Notes: generated by a model from the sequence alone, not told the origin. 64,000 nt of DNA from Zygnema cylindricum (GCA_037447655.1 JBBHKE010000360.1:1-64000); one strand, 5' to 3'. Positions 1 to 13,900 are shown, counted from the stretch's first letter. A program made the numbers and translations.

Positions 1-89
1 TTTTTCCAAAAAACCCCCCCCCCCCCCCCCCCCTCCCCTCCCGGTGAGCGTGCGCCAAGGGGGGGGGGTTGAAAAAAATTTAGAGGAAA

Positions 90-225
90 AAAAAATGTAT
101 ATATCGCAAAAATATCGCGATATTTTGCTTCTCGATATATCGAAGCGATACATCGAATATCGGGTACCTGAAATTCGATATATATAGAATATTGGCAACA
201 GGCCCTCGATACCCAACATTACTGA
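90..225. repeat. Degenerate hAT-like terminal fragment
   Basis: This short stretch is dense in TATCG/CGATA words and ends in CGATACCCAACATTAC. That resembles the right end of the intact hAT element at 33516-34416, which ends CCGATACACAACACTA. The other end and any target duplication are not visible. It lies in the presumed intron upstream of the PP2C exon. The assignment rests only on the shared subterminal words. Confidence 0.3.
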
Positions 226-279
226 CAATGTCTCTACATTTTACACCTTTAAAGGTTATTTAAGGGATTTTTCGGGCTT

Positions 280-650
280 TAGAGTACATTTCCTTACATT
301 CCGTATGTTTGAGTATAACAGCCCCACACTTTTCATACATGTAAGTACATCGTCTGTAGTTTCCGTACCTGTTAGGGTTATATATTTTAGAGTTTGTAGG
401 GTACATTTCCGTACATTCCCGTATACTTCAATACAACTGCGCTACACTTTTCGTGTAGTTACGTACAGTGGTCGTACAATTTCCTACAGGGTAATTAAAG
501 GGGGGATTTTAGGGTTTCTAGGGTACATTGTCGTACATTCCTTTATATTTGAGTACGACTGCCAAAAAAAGGTTGTACCATTAGGTTTTGTATGGTACAC
601 TTTCCGTATATTACTGTACATTTCTGTTAATTTTCCGTACATTTTAAGAT
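280..650. repeat. Degenerate ~120-bp tandem repeat
   Basis: A unit built on GGGTACATTTCCGTACATTC, followed by a TTGAGTAYRACTGCC-like stretch and a short T-rich tail, starts near 282, 400 and 521, with a partial fourth copy near 592, giving a spacing of about 120 bp. The same words occur on the opposite strand in 24620-25350, so this is a dispersed repeat family and not only a local satellite. It has no coding potential. Confidence 0.55.
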
Positions 651-929
651 TTTTTAAGGATTTTCTATGATTACGCTCTCCTTACATTTTCGTATATGTT
701 ATATACAGCGAAATCTAAACGGATTTTAAGAAAAGTATAAAAGTCGCGAATACTACGTTAAAATCGGAAAAAAAATCCAAATCCGTACAAATTGGACAAT
801 AAGGGCTCAAACCATTACACTGGCTAAAAACTCTATACAAGCATAAACACACAAACACGAACCTTGCCCGTGTAACGGGCTCATTTTGTCTTGTCACACA
901 AATTGGAACAGGGTGATGGGAATTGAAAT

Positions 930-1400
930 CTTGTCACAATTTACATTGACAGAATACGGCTCAATGTGACATATTTTGACACTGAAATTAACTGAGATTT
1001 TGTGACATAAGCTAAAATGTTGTGACATTTTTGTAACCCAGTGTTGACATAAACTGAAATGCGTGACATTTTGTGACATTGTGTTCAATGAATTAAAAAT
1101 GTTGTTATGATTTTATGTGACCTAATGTTATATGAATTAAATTGTTGTGACATTTTGTGACATTCTATCACATAAATTGAAATGTTGTAGGGACATTCTG
1201 CGTCATAACGTGACATATATTAATATGTTTCGTAAGTTCATGTGACAAAAACTAAAATGTTGTGACATTTTGTGACGCAATGTTGACGTAAATAGAAATG
1301 TTGCGACATCTTGTGACGTTACATAACATAACGTATTGTGACGTAATGTTACATAAATTGAACTGTTGTGACATAAATTGAAAATGTGATGTGATGTGAC
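930..1400. repeat. ~40-bp TGTGACAT minisatellite in intron
   Basis: About ten degenerate copies of a 40-44 bp unit, roughly AAATGTTGTGACATTTTGTG plus ACATAATGTTRACATAAATTG, run up to the 3' splice site of the PP2C exon at 1406. The copies differ by substitutions and small indels, so the array is old. It occupies the end of the intron, where the polypyrimidine tract would normally lie, and the acceptor (gacatcag) is correspondingly pyrimidine-poor. Confidence 0.6.
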
Positions 1401-1405
1401 ATCAG

Positions 1406-2728
1406 GAATCCATTCGAGTAAAGGGTCTACGTGACGACATCACTGTGGTAATAGTGGATTTCCTTCCCTCTGATACTCCAGAATCTGACGTTTTAGCTTG
1501 TCCGGTGGCCAAATCGAAGACAAAAAAGAGTTTATGGAAGAAAATTAAGGTGAGCAAAAAAAAGAAAAGAGTTATATTGTTTGTCTTCTGTCTGTCAGGG
1601 AAGCAAGGTTTTTGGGAAAATGGGTTTTTGTGTTGGTTTCTGGTGCAACTGAGTTTTTAGGTTTTTTTTTTTTTTTATGGTTGTTTACAATGGATGGTAC
1701 TTTTTCCTTTTTTTTATATACGTGAAAGTAGGTGAGAAATGTGAATTGGCTTTTTGATTGTTGCAGTTTCCGGTATTTGTGTCCTAATTTGGTTTGAAAT
1801 TGGTTTGAAATTGGTTTGAATTTGGTTTGAATTGTTTATATATTTTAATTTAACATGTTTTAATGTTTTAATCATCAGTCCTTTTCCTCTGTACGCTTTT
1901 ATTGTATGGACTATTTCTTTTGTTTACTGTGTTCTATTTTAGTTTCCGTATTGTATTTATAAATATTTATAATATATATATAATCTCTAAATACATTGTC
2001 ACTGTATAATAAGACTTTTTGTTTGAAAAGCTGATAACGCCATCACTCAGTTTCACTTTTTACAGCGCCAATCAACAAAGAAAACTAACACATCCAAATT
2101 ATTTTTAAAAGGATGTAAAACCATCAAAAGCCAGATAATTTGTTTAAACGTTTTGATGAGTTAATCTAACCATTTTAAATATTTCGACGCCATAATCTAA
2201 ACTATTTTAAATGTTTACGGACAAGGGAAAAAAAAGAGGAAGTTCAAGAGAGAGAGAGAGAGGGAGGAAGGGAGAGAGAGAGAGAGGCAGAGAGAGATAG
2301 AGAGAGTAAGAGGGAGGGGGAGAGGAATAGGGAGAGGATAAGAGGGAGAGGGAGAGTGAGAGGGAGAAGGAGAAGGACCGAGTTTATCTAAAACCATTTT
2401 TAATGTTTCTATGGTATGGGTTCACCAAATGTTGTTTGATCGACAGGCTTCCACGATAAAGAAAAAAGATAAAAATTTAGAGCCGCCGAAGTCTCACGAA
2501 GTTTCCGAAGAAATCCCGAGTCTTATGAACGACCATGATTCGATAAAAGGAGGGAATTTGTACGAGCGATATTTACAAGGTGGACTTTCGGTTCACGCGG
2601 GAAAAAGTTTTTGTAAGGTTTGTGGCATTCAAGTTCCCGATGGAGGTCCGGAAACCGAAGCTTCAGTTCGGGCAGGAAATTGTTTTTGTTCGGAACACAA
2701 AAAAGGTGCGACGGAAATAAATTCGTAG
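1406..2728 (+). CDS. Plant PP2C protein phosphatase, C-terminal two exons (5' part outside window)
   Basis: Exon 1406-1549 (48 codons, bounded by AG and GTGAGC) encodes the last beta-strand of a PP2C core: VKGLRDDITVVIVDFLP, the motif that carries a metal-binding Asp. It is followed by a Lys-rich tail ending in SLWKKIK. A phase-0 intron leads to exon 2447-2728, which ends at TAG. That exon encodes an extension with GGLSVHAGKSFCKVCGIQVP and later NCFCSEHKKGATE. A Cys-paired tail after a basic stretch is what I recall for the plant PP2C subgroup around Arabidopsis At1g47380/At1g68410. The products are Ser/Thr phosphatases. The Thr usually following the Asp pair is Ile here. The catalytic N-terminal part must lie left of the window, and no further exon was recognised in 1-1405. 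The splice choice is inferred from reading frame and homology, without transcript data. Confidence 0.72.
2230..2385. repeat. GA-rich purine array in PP2C intron
   Basis: Nearly uninterrupted purine sequence of GAGAGA/GAGGGA type lies about 60 bp before the final PP2C acceptor at 2446. The ORF read on the opposite strand is a Ser/Pro/Leu low-complexity translation and is not a gene. Confidence 0.7.
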
Positions 2729-5700
2729 AAAGGAAAGAAAAAAACGGAGACGGAAACAGAAACGGGAAACAGGAAACGTGAAATGGGAAGCAGAAACGGA
2801 AACGGAAGCGGGAAAGGAAGCAGAGACTGAAACAGGAATTGAGACAGAAACGGAAATGGAATGGGGAATGGCAACGGAAACAGAAATGGGAGTTTGAAAC
2901 TCTGTTGAAACGAAGATCGTCTTGTCTGGACCTGCTCAAAATTACGGAGCAAGAATTGTTCGATTTAACAGAAGAAATACGGAAGTGAAAGCCGAAACAA
3001 AAACGGTAACAGGTTCAGGAATGGAAACGGAACGGGAACGGGAATACACATGTAATGTTTGTACTAATGAAGACTTAGTTTCTGCGTTTTTTCAAGATAA
3101 AAGAGGGGCGACAAGAAAGGGAAATGAAAAAAAAGCAATGATGAATGAATTATTAATCTTATGGGCATTTAGGTTTATTTTCAGTTTTTCGGCTTAAATG
3201 TTGTTTGATAGCATTTCCATACCACGGAAAATTTCTTTGTTTCTTCGACGTTTCGAATGAAACGGAAATTAGAGTCAGTAAGGAAAACACCCTTTTAAGT
3301 TATATAGTAAAAAAGGGTTTTAAATAGAGTTAAAAGTTTCTTACTTTTTCAAGCAAAGGCTCGACGGAAAACAGAGAAATCAGCGCCATAGAATCGGCAA
3401 TTTTCTTTTGTCTTTGATAGGTATATAACTTCAGAAGATAACTTTTTTTTTCTGATTTCTGGTTGTGGTATAATTGACGAGTATTTGAGTATTTTTACAA
3501 GTAGATTTGTTTGTTTGTTTATTGGTACCTTTATCAAAATCGGTAGATAAACATCGACTATCAGAGTAGACGAAAATTGTCGAATATAGTTTTTTTTTTG
3601 TTGTTGTCTTTGTACACAAGTAATGATAATAAGATCTCGCCCTTTCTTCCTTTTTCATATGAATAGTGACTTGAGGACTCGAAAAAACTATCGGAATCCG
3701 TTGCAAAGTTTTTTAAGTTCTTCTAAACACATCTTTTTCTTTCCTTAAAACCCTTTTTTTTTTTGTCGAACTTTGTCTATTTTCTTGGGTTTGGATTTTG
3801 ATAGGTTATTTTTTTGGATCTGTATTGCCCAAAAGGGAAACTTTTCTCGTTATATTTAACGGTTGTCCATTTTCATATCCTCACATATATATATATTTTT
3901 TTGTATCCTTCCTCGTTTTTTGAGGTTTTCCATCAGTCCCTTTTCTTTTTGTTTCAGGTAACAAAAATGATAACCATTGAGAGATAGGGCCTTCTTTTTC
4001 CTTATATATTCTAGGTTAAATTATATGTATTAGAGGTGGATTGGCGAAAGACATGAAATTATACACAAAAAAATAGATCAGTGCATTAAAATGATGAATT
4101 GAATTGAATTTGGAATGATTTCTTCAAGTGATAAAATTCTTTATATACAAATTACACAGTGCTAATTATTGTGGAGTCTAAGCGCTCTTTGGTGCGCTGT
4201 AACAAAAAAGATCCTAATCTAAGTTCTAATAAATGTGTTCTAGATTCTAAGGGATTGACTTTAGGGCGGCAATGTAAAATGTGAGTGCGTGCTAAAGTAA
4301 TGACGTACATTTGGATGCAAAGTAAAAGTACAATACTACAACCAAAAATACATAAGAGATTCAAACAAGTAACAATAAACGTATCTAGGACAAAAAGAAT
4401 CCATAGCCTATAGCCTACTTAGTACCTAGAATGTCAAGAGGGGACCGACTCGTAAATGACAAGTACGGAAGACAATAAGAAAAGGACAAAAAGAGACCGA
4501 CGCTAAATGACCGTTAACAAAAAATATATATTTGACGTGTCCAAGTTCAATTTCTTGTCGTTGATTTCTCATATTCGGTATTCTGGACTCAATTATATAT
4601 ATATAAATGTGAAAGAGATATTTATCGGTGAAGTTAACGGAAATTATTTGGAAAGAAAACAAGAAAAAACTATCTGCGCTTCGTTATCATTTTTAGATTT
4701 GAAAAAAAATCGGGCAGCCAAAAGATTTATCTCTCTGATAGAGTGAAGGATTTTTTATTTTTTTTTGTGGATTGTGAAGCCACGATTAAAAAACTGAAAA
4801 AAAATATGTTACTGGAAAAAAAAAAAAATCCTGCCCGAAAAAAATATCTTTCCTGCACGGAAAATGTTCACCTCTTATAAAGACTGGCTGTAAAGTCAGC
4901 CATTTTTATTTTTTTTGGTGGTCGGCTCTAGTCACATAAAAAAAGTGATTTACTGCAAATTTTAAGATGGACAAATCATCTGGGTATAAAGGGGGTAAAA
5001 AACAGGGGAAAAAAAAAGAGTTAAGTTTATCGATCCTCGACTGTTCTGTCGGAAGAACTCAAGCCGGAAAGGATAAATTTTGCATACAAAGGTTTTTGTC
5101 ATCTTGTGGGTTCCATACTGGAATCCTATTTTCCGTACAATTTGGAAAAATCTGTACTTTAAACTTTTTTCACAACTACTTATCTTAAGTCTCTAAAACT
5201 TTCCTAAAATGAAATAGTATTTATATAATATATCTTAATAACAATATTGGCGAGGATGCAATTATTGATAATAATATATAATGTGGAATATAATATACAA
5301 TTTAATGTATATTGATAACTATATTGATAATTAATTTCCTCCATAAAAGGTTTAATGCAAACTCTCCTTATTTAGAACTTCTTGGATAGAAGCTTACGTG
5401 GAGGCCTCCAAAATGTTTAAAAAATAATTGTTAAATTGACATCTTTTTATAAAAAATGGACACATAAAATAGGTTGGATACACACCTAGAAAATGTATCA
5501 ATTGAGAGAGAATTGGAAACAAAATCTCCTAAATCACGGTTTGTAAAATAAAACATGTGTATACTTTTTCTTACTGCTTGTTTAACAAAAAAAAATCTCG
5601 AGAAAAAACTTGCAATTATGTTCTCTTCCCTACCCTAATAATGTACAATTACGTTCCCTAAAAAATCCATACCGTCAAAAAATCATTGGAAAATTTAAAA

Positions 5701-6637
5701 ACAACAAACAAAACAAAAAAAATTGTTCATAAAATAATTAATTTAGTGGACCTTGCAAACAATTTGAGAGAGAGAAACAATAATAAGTAAAAGTATTACA
5801 ACAAGGTGCCTCATATAGTCAGAAGAGATTCAATCAGGAAAGGAGGAGGGAAAATAAGAGGGAAAAGAAAAAGAAGGGTTTTCTTATGAATATTATTAAT
5901 CGTATCATTCATGAAAAATGTATATTGGAAAGGTGCGACCTTAAAAAAAATACGATATCCAACGTAAAATTGAAACTTAGAACGGAACGGAAACGGAAAC
6001 GGAAACGGAAAATAAAATTTCCAAGACTAATTCCTGACTGCATTTTGACTAACAAACTCTTTGTGAAACTTATTTCTGCCCTTCAAAGCTATTATCATGT
6101 CCTTTTACAAAATTTTAGTACATATACTATCCATTTTCATAACCCAAAGAAGGAGAGAAAGGTATCTATTCCTCTTTTCCGATCCCGTGATATTATTTTA
6201 TATTCTCCGCAGTTGAAATTTCTCATGTCTGTTGTTATATACACAGCTCAAAAACTGCTTTGGAACAAAAACTGAAACTGAATTCTAAAGTAAATGGTAA
6301 CTTGACCGTATTCTAAGTTGCGACTAAATTGCTTGAGCCTAAGTTAGTTAATACGTTTTTAATTCTTGACTTCTATTTTGACTTTGGTATCAACTTCGAT
6401 TTTACCTTCGGTTTTAACTTAGGTTTTGACTGTGGGTTTAACTTACATTTCAACTTAAATTTCGACTTGAATGTTCTTCACCCATCGGATCTCGGGTATT
6501 GCTCGAATTCTATTGTCGATTAATTTTGATTTTTGTTTGTTTCTTGATTTTTTTCGGTTATTTTCTCCTTTGAATTCGAACGGTTTTCAACTTTCCTCGT
6601 AAATTGATTTCGATTGTTGTACAAAAAATATTCAATC
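2729..6637. other. Intergenic DNA between convergent PP2C and NAT genes
   Basis: No supported gene. The start (2730-3045) is rich in GGAAACGGAAAC-type words and is probably 3' UTR of the PP2C gene. One short ORF there (2922-3197) contains two Cys but no recognisable family. The rest is AT-rich with homopolymer runs and scattered stops in all frames. A ~12-bp minisatellite sits at 6355-6475. Both flanking genes terminate into this interval, so it should hold two polyadenylation regions and no promoter is expected. Confidence 0.5.
6355..6475. repeat. ~12-bp TTTYGACTTNGG minisatellite
   Basis: About ten degenerate copies of a 12-bp unit (TTTTGACTTTGG, TTTTAACTTAGG, TTTCAACTTAAA and similar) lie in register, which yields an Asp/Phe/Gly/Leu-rich open frame. 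No coding role is evident. Confidence 0.55.
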
Positions 6638-8933
6638 TTACAAACCGATACATGGGAGAAAACAAAATAATTTTCCAATCCCAAAAGGTATTTCATAATC
6701 GGCAACAACCGACGAATTATTTTTTGCCGCCCGTTTTCCCGACCAAACATAAACTCCTCTCTCCATTACTCTCCCGGGGACCGTAATATCCAAAATTAAT
6801 GAAATTAGGAAAGCAATAATCATATTGAAGGAGAAAATGGTATTTAAAACATAGTCCACCTATTAAAAAACAAAAATAGAATAGAAAGGAAGAAAGATAA
6901 TGGTAACGTTAATGTCTTTTTACATTTTTTTGAGGTATTTTGGGCGGGAAATTCTTGGATTAAAAAAGACTTTAAGCTCTATTGGTGGTAGAAAAAATCT
7001 TGAAAAAATCTTTCTTATTTCACGACAAAGAATATCAATATTTTAGTTAAAAATAAAAAATAGTTATGCAAAAGAACATACACTTTTACAAAACATGTTT
7101 TACTTCCGCCAAGTAAAATAAAATGGGTTTGTTTCATGATGATAATAATTATTCAATAGTAATAACAATTCTCGTAATATTTTACAAAACAGAAACGTCC
7201 AACACAAAAAAAAAACACAAAAAGGACAAGAAAACCAACATAGCCTAAAAAAAAAAAAAAAAAAAGTCCAAAAAAGAAAATAAAACAAAACTACAAACAA
7301 ACAATCAAACAAACAAAACCAGAACAAAAACCGAAACAAAAACCAAAATAAAACCAGAATAAAACAAAAACCAAAAAAACAAAAAACAAAACATAACGGG
7401 GAAACAAAAAACTCACTCCGTTATAACCCGTATCAATCGGTCCATCTCCCGAAAAACTCGTATAAGACGAAAAATAACTCGGAACAGAGAGAGAGAGGAA
7501 CATAGAAAGACCCACAATTAAAAGATTCCGTGAATTTCCCATTTCCATGTAGCGAAGGGAGGAGAGACCGAGAGCGACAGTCATCGAGAGAGAGATACAA
7601 AGGAGGCCCCCCACCAGGGGTGGAGGGATAGAGGAGAGAAGGGCACCAACATGACCTGCGGAGAGGGAGAGGAGAGGAGATGAGGGAGATGAGAGGAAGA
7701 GGAGAGGAGAGGGGGAGATGAGGGAGAGGAGAGGTAGAGGAGGGGGCAGGGAGGAGAGGGAGAGAAGAGGGGGAAATGAGGGAGAGGAGAGGGAGAGGAG
7801 AGGGGGAGAAGAGGGGGAGGGAGAGGAGAGGGAGAGGAGAGGGAGAGGAGAGGGAGAGGAGAGGAGGGAGTCAGGAGGGAGTGCGGCTTTAGGGTTTTTT
7901 AGGGTTTTTTCGGAATAGACAAAAGAGGGAGATAGAATTGTGTTAGTGGGAAGGAGAGGAGCGAGTGGGGAGGGAAGGGCAAATGAAGGGAAGGCAAAAG
8001 AGAGGGAAAGGAGAGGGAATGTGGGAGGCTGTACGTGGGGAGGAGAGAAGGGAGTGGTGAGGCAGGAACAAAGAGGAGAGGGGCTGAAGTGGAAGGGAGA
8101 AGAGAGAGAAAGGAGAGGAGAGAGTAGAGAAGGGAAAGTGAGGTGGAATTTGTGGGAGAAGAGAGTAGGAAGGCCAAGGACGAGAGGGAGAAGGGGAAAG
8201 GGAGAGTAGAGGGAGAGGAATCGGAATGGAGAAGGAAAGTGAGATGCATTTAGTTGGAGTTGGAGAAGTGAGTGGGGAGGAAGGGTCGAGGGAAGAGAAG
8301 GGAGAGGGAGAGGGAGAGGGAGACTCACCAAATAAACTAAGAACCATTAGTAACAAGGCTCCTACTCCCACTACCATCCGACATCCCATTCGAGAGGCGG
8401 CAATAATGTGAAGGGTGTCAGGAATGGTAGAGACTCCAGGGAGGCCCCAGAGGGAGGAGAGGAGAGAGGAGAGGCCCTCGATTGCTATCCCTCGACTCAC
8501 TACCCCCGGAGGAGGAGGACGGGTGGCAACGAGAGAGGAGATTCCGTGGTATGTGCCGATCTGGGGAGGGGAGGGAGGGAGGGAGCAAGGGAGAGGGGAG
8601 AGCGAGAGAGAGGGAGAGGGAGAGGGAGAGGGAGAGGGAGAGAGAGAGAGGGAGAGAGATGGAGAGAGACATTAGACGAGAGAGACTAAAGACTGGTGTC
8701 AACAGGGAAGTAGTGAGAGAGATGGGTAGGGTGGGAGTGGCTTAAAATACAAAATGTATGCAGAGAAAAGAAGAAAGGGAAGAGTAGAAAGAAAAAGAGA
8801 AGAAAAGGGAGAGTTGAGCAGAAAGTAGGAGCGAGAATCCGGGGAACGGAGGGGAGTGGAGTGAAGGGAGACGGATAAAGGGCACAAAATGGAAAGTCAA
8901 AAGGGGAAGAGAGAGATGGAGAGGGAGATAGTT

Positions 8934-9013
<80 letters not shown>

Positions 9014-10941
9014 AACGTACCGAATCGATAGATGCGACGAGATTCCCCATCGCCATAATCAAAATACTTTGCAAACTGAATGTGGGAAGTCCCCATTGGA
9101 AAGGATACGGAGGTCTCATCCAATCCACAGTATTTATGGCGTTCGAAATGTCCGTTCTACAGTTCGCCATGGTGTACACATGTTTTGCACAATCTGTTCC
9201 ATTATCCGTTACGGAACCGTCGACACGACAGTTTCCGTAATCGTAAGCTCCAGATTTTGTCAAAATAAAAGCATAAAGCCAGGTGAGGCCGAGACCAAGG
9301 GAGATCTGAATAACAAATAAAAAAAGTTAATCAATAAATCAGTAAAAAAATTATCAAATAGAGAGAAAATAGAAAAATAAATAGAAAAGCCAATCAATAA
9401 ATCGAAAAAGTCAATCACTAAATCAGTAAAATAATACATTAATAGACAAAGAAATTGAGTAAATAGGTGAATGAATATAGAAAGTCAATCGACAAATCAG
9501 TAAAAAAAAATATTAGTAGAAAAAGAACTAGATAAGTAAATAGAGAATTAAACAGATAAATGAATAGATAAGTAAATAGATAAATGAATACAGAGGAGAC
9601 AGGATTTCAAGGTTTTGTCAGTTTAGAGATTTGGGGAAAAACAAGGTGATTTCAAAGAGCCAGAGATCTGAAAATAAAAATAAAAATAAATGATACAAAT
9701 AATTATAAAGTAAACATGATTGAAGAGAGGGAGACGGAGGAGGGGCAGAGGGAGAGGGAGAGGGAAGGACGGAGAGGGAGAGGGAAGGAGGGAAAGGAAG
9801 AGGGAAGGAGAGAGAAGGAGAGGGCAGGGGAGGAGAAGGAGAGGGAGACGAGTGCAAGATTTTGGAGTTTTAGGGTTTTAAGGTAGAGGTATATGGTCTC
9901 AACAGACAGTAAGATTGGGAAAAGAAAAAAAAAAAATACTATCATGAGAGATTTATTATGATTAATAACAATAAAGTTTTAGAAATCTGGGACATTTGAC
10001 ATTTTGGGATTTTAGAGTTCTGGAGTTTTAGAATTTTCAGATTTTGAGAAGAGCCAAAGAGATCTGGGAAAATATTTTAATTTAAATATACGGATATACA
10101 AATTAACAAAAAAAAAAAATAGAGAGAGAGACGGGGTTTAACTATGGGCTGACTATTTATGACCTTCCACCTTTTCAGAATTTAATACTTCTGATTTTGG
10201 GATTTTGGAGTTTTCTGGGAATTTTGAATTGTTTTGAGAATCTGGGGTTTTGGGGTTTTAGAGGTTTTAGAGGTTTTGAAGTTTTGAGGTTTTGATGTTT
10301 TTGGTATTTCTGATTTTTGGCGATTTTGAGGTTTTGGGACATGAAAATTGGGATTTGAAATGGTTTTGGAGATTAAGAAATTTTAATTGATTGTTGTGAT
10401 CTTCCTTTCAATCCTTCTTTCTTTTATTCCTCCTTTCCTAACTTTCTGTCTTTCCTTTCTTCCTTCCTTCTCGCCTTCCCTCCTTTCTTCCTGCCTCCCT
10501 TCCTCCCTTCTTTCCTTCCTTCTGTCCTACTTTCCTTTCTTTCCTTCCTTCCTTCTTTCCTTCTTTTCGTTCTTTTCTTCTTTTCCTCCTTTCCTTCTTT
10601 CCTCCTTTCCTCCCTTCCTTCTTGAATTCTCTTTCCCCCTTTCTCTCTTTCTCCTCCTTTCGTTCTTTCTTTGTATTGTTTTTTGTAATTTTTTTTGAGG
10701 CACAATTTGATTTTTGAGTTAAGAGACTCACAGCGTGAATTTGAAAAAGACGAAATCCACCGATTGCGACTCGTCTCATATGCTGTTTACAAAAAATAAT
10801 AATAATAATTAAAAAATGGTCAAAATTGGTCACATTTACAGATTTTAGACAAATTTCTGTCAGTTTTCTGACAAGTTTTGAAAAATTTCAACAATTTTTT
10901 GTCTAAATCGATATCTCTGGAGTACTTAGCAGCAATTCGCC

Positions 10942-10972
<31 letters not shown>

Positions 10973-13900
10973 AAGGCAATTTCTATTTGCTGATTTAGGT
11001 TAAGAATCACATTGAGATAAAACATTTATTTCTTTCTTTTTCTTGTTGATATTTTCTTTTTTTAGGGAAAATTTATTACCATGGCAAAAATGACCACCAC
11101 AACCAGTTGAGGAATACCGATTTCGACACATGTTCCCACCTGTCAAAAAAAAAAAAAAAAAAAAAAAACAAAAACATAATCAAAAACAAAAGCAAAGAAA
11201 ATCAAAAACAAAAGCAAAAAAAACAAAAACATAAAAGAAAAAAAAATAGAAACAAAAAAAAACAAAAACATAAACAAAAATTTAAACAAAAACAAAAACG
11301 TGGCAAAACAATTTATTTATTCTAATAACACAATAAATAGTTCTCAATAAAAATAAAAAAAACCTTACCAGAGTAAATCCTTTAGTAAAAAAAGAAAGTC
11401 CAACAGCTGCGATAGTCGAGGCGACAACTACCGGAGTTACAAAACTGCAACATAAATGAATAATAAAATAAATAAATAAATACGCAGAAAAATGAATAAT
11501 AATGGAATGGAAAAAACAAAAAAAAAGGTAAAAAAAACCAAATTGAATTAGGAATATGTTCTACACTAACATGTACTTCAAATTGTTCTAAAGTAACATT
11601 TTCTATCAGATTTTGGTTCAAATGCACTTTTCAAATACATGTTTTTTTTTTTCTTCTTTGTCCTTTTTCTTAGTCCACATTTCTGAGGCTTCCGGAATTC
11701 TTCCGTGGATTGTTCTGAATTTTCAAAGGATTTTTGCAACTTCTCACTCCAAAAGAAGACATGATAATTTTGCAATTTCCCACGTTAAAAGAAGAATTAT
11801 GATCGTTTTTTGCAATTTCTGACTATGAAAGGAAATTCTGAGTATTTGCAATTTCTCACTCTAAAAGAAGAATAATGAGCCCCGACGCCCCAATAAACAT
11901 TTGAAAAGCTCCGGCACAAAGAGCTGCGCCCATGAGGTCCCGCATGGTGCCTCGGAAACGCTGCCACATGGAAACACACACATCCGTTCAGTTTCATTCC
12001 CTTCCGTTACATCACGTTGCATTTGGAGTGGATGAATGCACTGAAAAGATAAATAATGAGTATACGGGTGATTAAGATGATTGGAAACCATGCCAGGTAT
12101 CGGACATCGAACATAAAACGTAAAACATAAAACATCAAACATCGAACAAATCAAACACCGACATCAAACATCAAACATTGAAAATCAGACATTGAAAATC
12201 AAACATCAAACGTCAAGCATTCGTTCAGCACCAGTCCGTTCCGCCACATCCTGATGCTACTGCCAATCAAATTGCTATGCATTGAGGTGGATGAATGGCC
12301 TCGAAAGATGAATGATGAGTTTGGCGATGATTATAATGATTGGACATCTGACGTCAGAAATTGACAACCGAACATTTGAACATCGAACAGGGAGGGGGAG
12401 GGATAGGGAGAGGGATATGGAGAGGGAAAGGGGGAGTGAGAGGGGGAGAGGGAGGGAGAGGGAGGGAGAGGGAGAGGGAGAGGGGGTGGAGGGGAGAGGG
12501 GGGGGGAGTGGGAGAGGGAGAGGGAGAGGGAGAGGAAGAGGGACAGGGAGGGTGGACACAGGCCAATGGGGAAGAATCGAGAAGGAATGGACGATCCAAA
12601 AAAATGGAAATTCCACAAACCATCATCGAACTCGTGATCACTCGCGCTAAATCCAACTGAATATATGGAAAATGAAAGAAAAATAAAAAAATGAGAACGC
12701 ATTTAGACACAATTAAAGACAAATTAGAGGAGAAAGAGAAACAGAAGAAAGAGTTGTTTTGTAGGACACAATGAATTTTGATTTGGAGCACATTCACAAT
12801 ACAGATTTGAGCAATTGATAAACCATAATCCGCTGATTCAATTCAAGGAAAAAAAATAAGAAGAGAATGTGGAAAATAGTGAACGAAAACAGAAAAAAGA
12901 CGAGAAATGATACCAAAGAAAATAAAAAAAGATCCACTAATTTGTTTTAACTTACAGAACAGAAAAAACGCATTAATTTGTTTTAATTTTCAGAAACAGG
13001 GTGAGAAGAAAAAAATAAAAAAAAAAGAAACTCACGTCGGTTCCACCAGCGGCTGGAACAATAATGTGTGGAATCAAGATAAAGACCGTTATGAGAGAGA
13101 TAAAATGTTGAATAGCGTGGAAAAGCAATATTCCTGCCATATCAAACAACATTTGTACACATTTGAGATTTAAATTTCTAGAGATTCTGTCAAAGGATTG
13201 CATTTAATTTTGCAAAAAGGAGAGAGATGAGGAGATCGAGAGATAAAAAATGTGGATAATACAGGGAGAAAGAAGAAGAACAGGGAGAGAGGAGAAATGG
13301 AGTTAATAAAGAAAGAGAATGCAGAAAGAAAAAGTGAGTGAAGAAAGGGAGCAAAGAAAGAAATCGGAAAGACAAAAACAGCATTCACCTAATAACCCAA
13401 ATTACACCAGGAAAAGCGCGACTTTATCCCGCATAAACCCGAATTAAGAATCTGTACTTACCAAAGGGAGGAACGTCTCTAAGAGAATAATGCATTTCTG
13501 ACGTATGTGCCACTTGTTCTACCATCTCCCTTTCATTTTCATCTCTCTTCCCTCCTCCCTCGACATCGGGAACATCAAGTAGAGCCGAAAGAGAATCATT
13601 TGCACCCAAAATAATCGAAGTATGCTGTTGTACGCGAGAGTCCGGCTGTAATTCTGTTCCATTTCTGTTCCCGTTTCTACTTCCGTTCCTACTTCCGCTC
13701 CCACTTCCAAACCCGGCTCCCTCTTGACTCACATTTTGTTCGGAAGATGACGTAAAAGCATTTTTTTGGGAATCGTTATCTTCGAATATCATTAAATCTC
13801 CGTCAGCGACCAGTTTTCCCGATATTGCTTGATTTTTTGGTCCGGAAACGCTCGAATTAGTGCTCGTTCTTGGAGGTAGGGGCGGTGTATTCGTCTTTTT

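Noticed and set aside
1-80. C-run and G-run at the window start as a telomere or regulatory G-quadruplex
   Set aside because: There is no telomeric repeat unit. These are homopolymer runs only, possibly sequencing artefacts.
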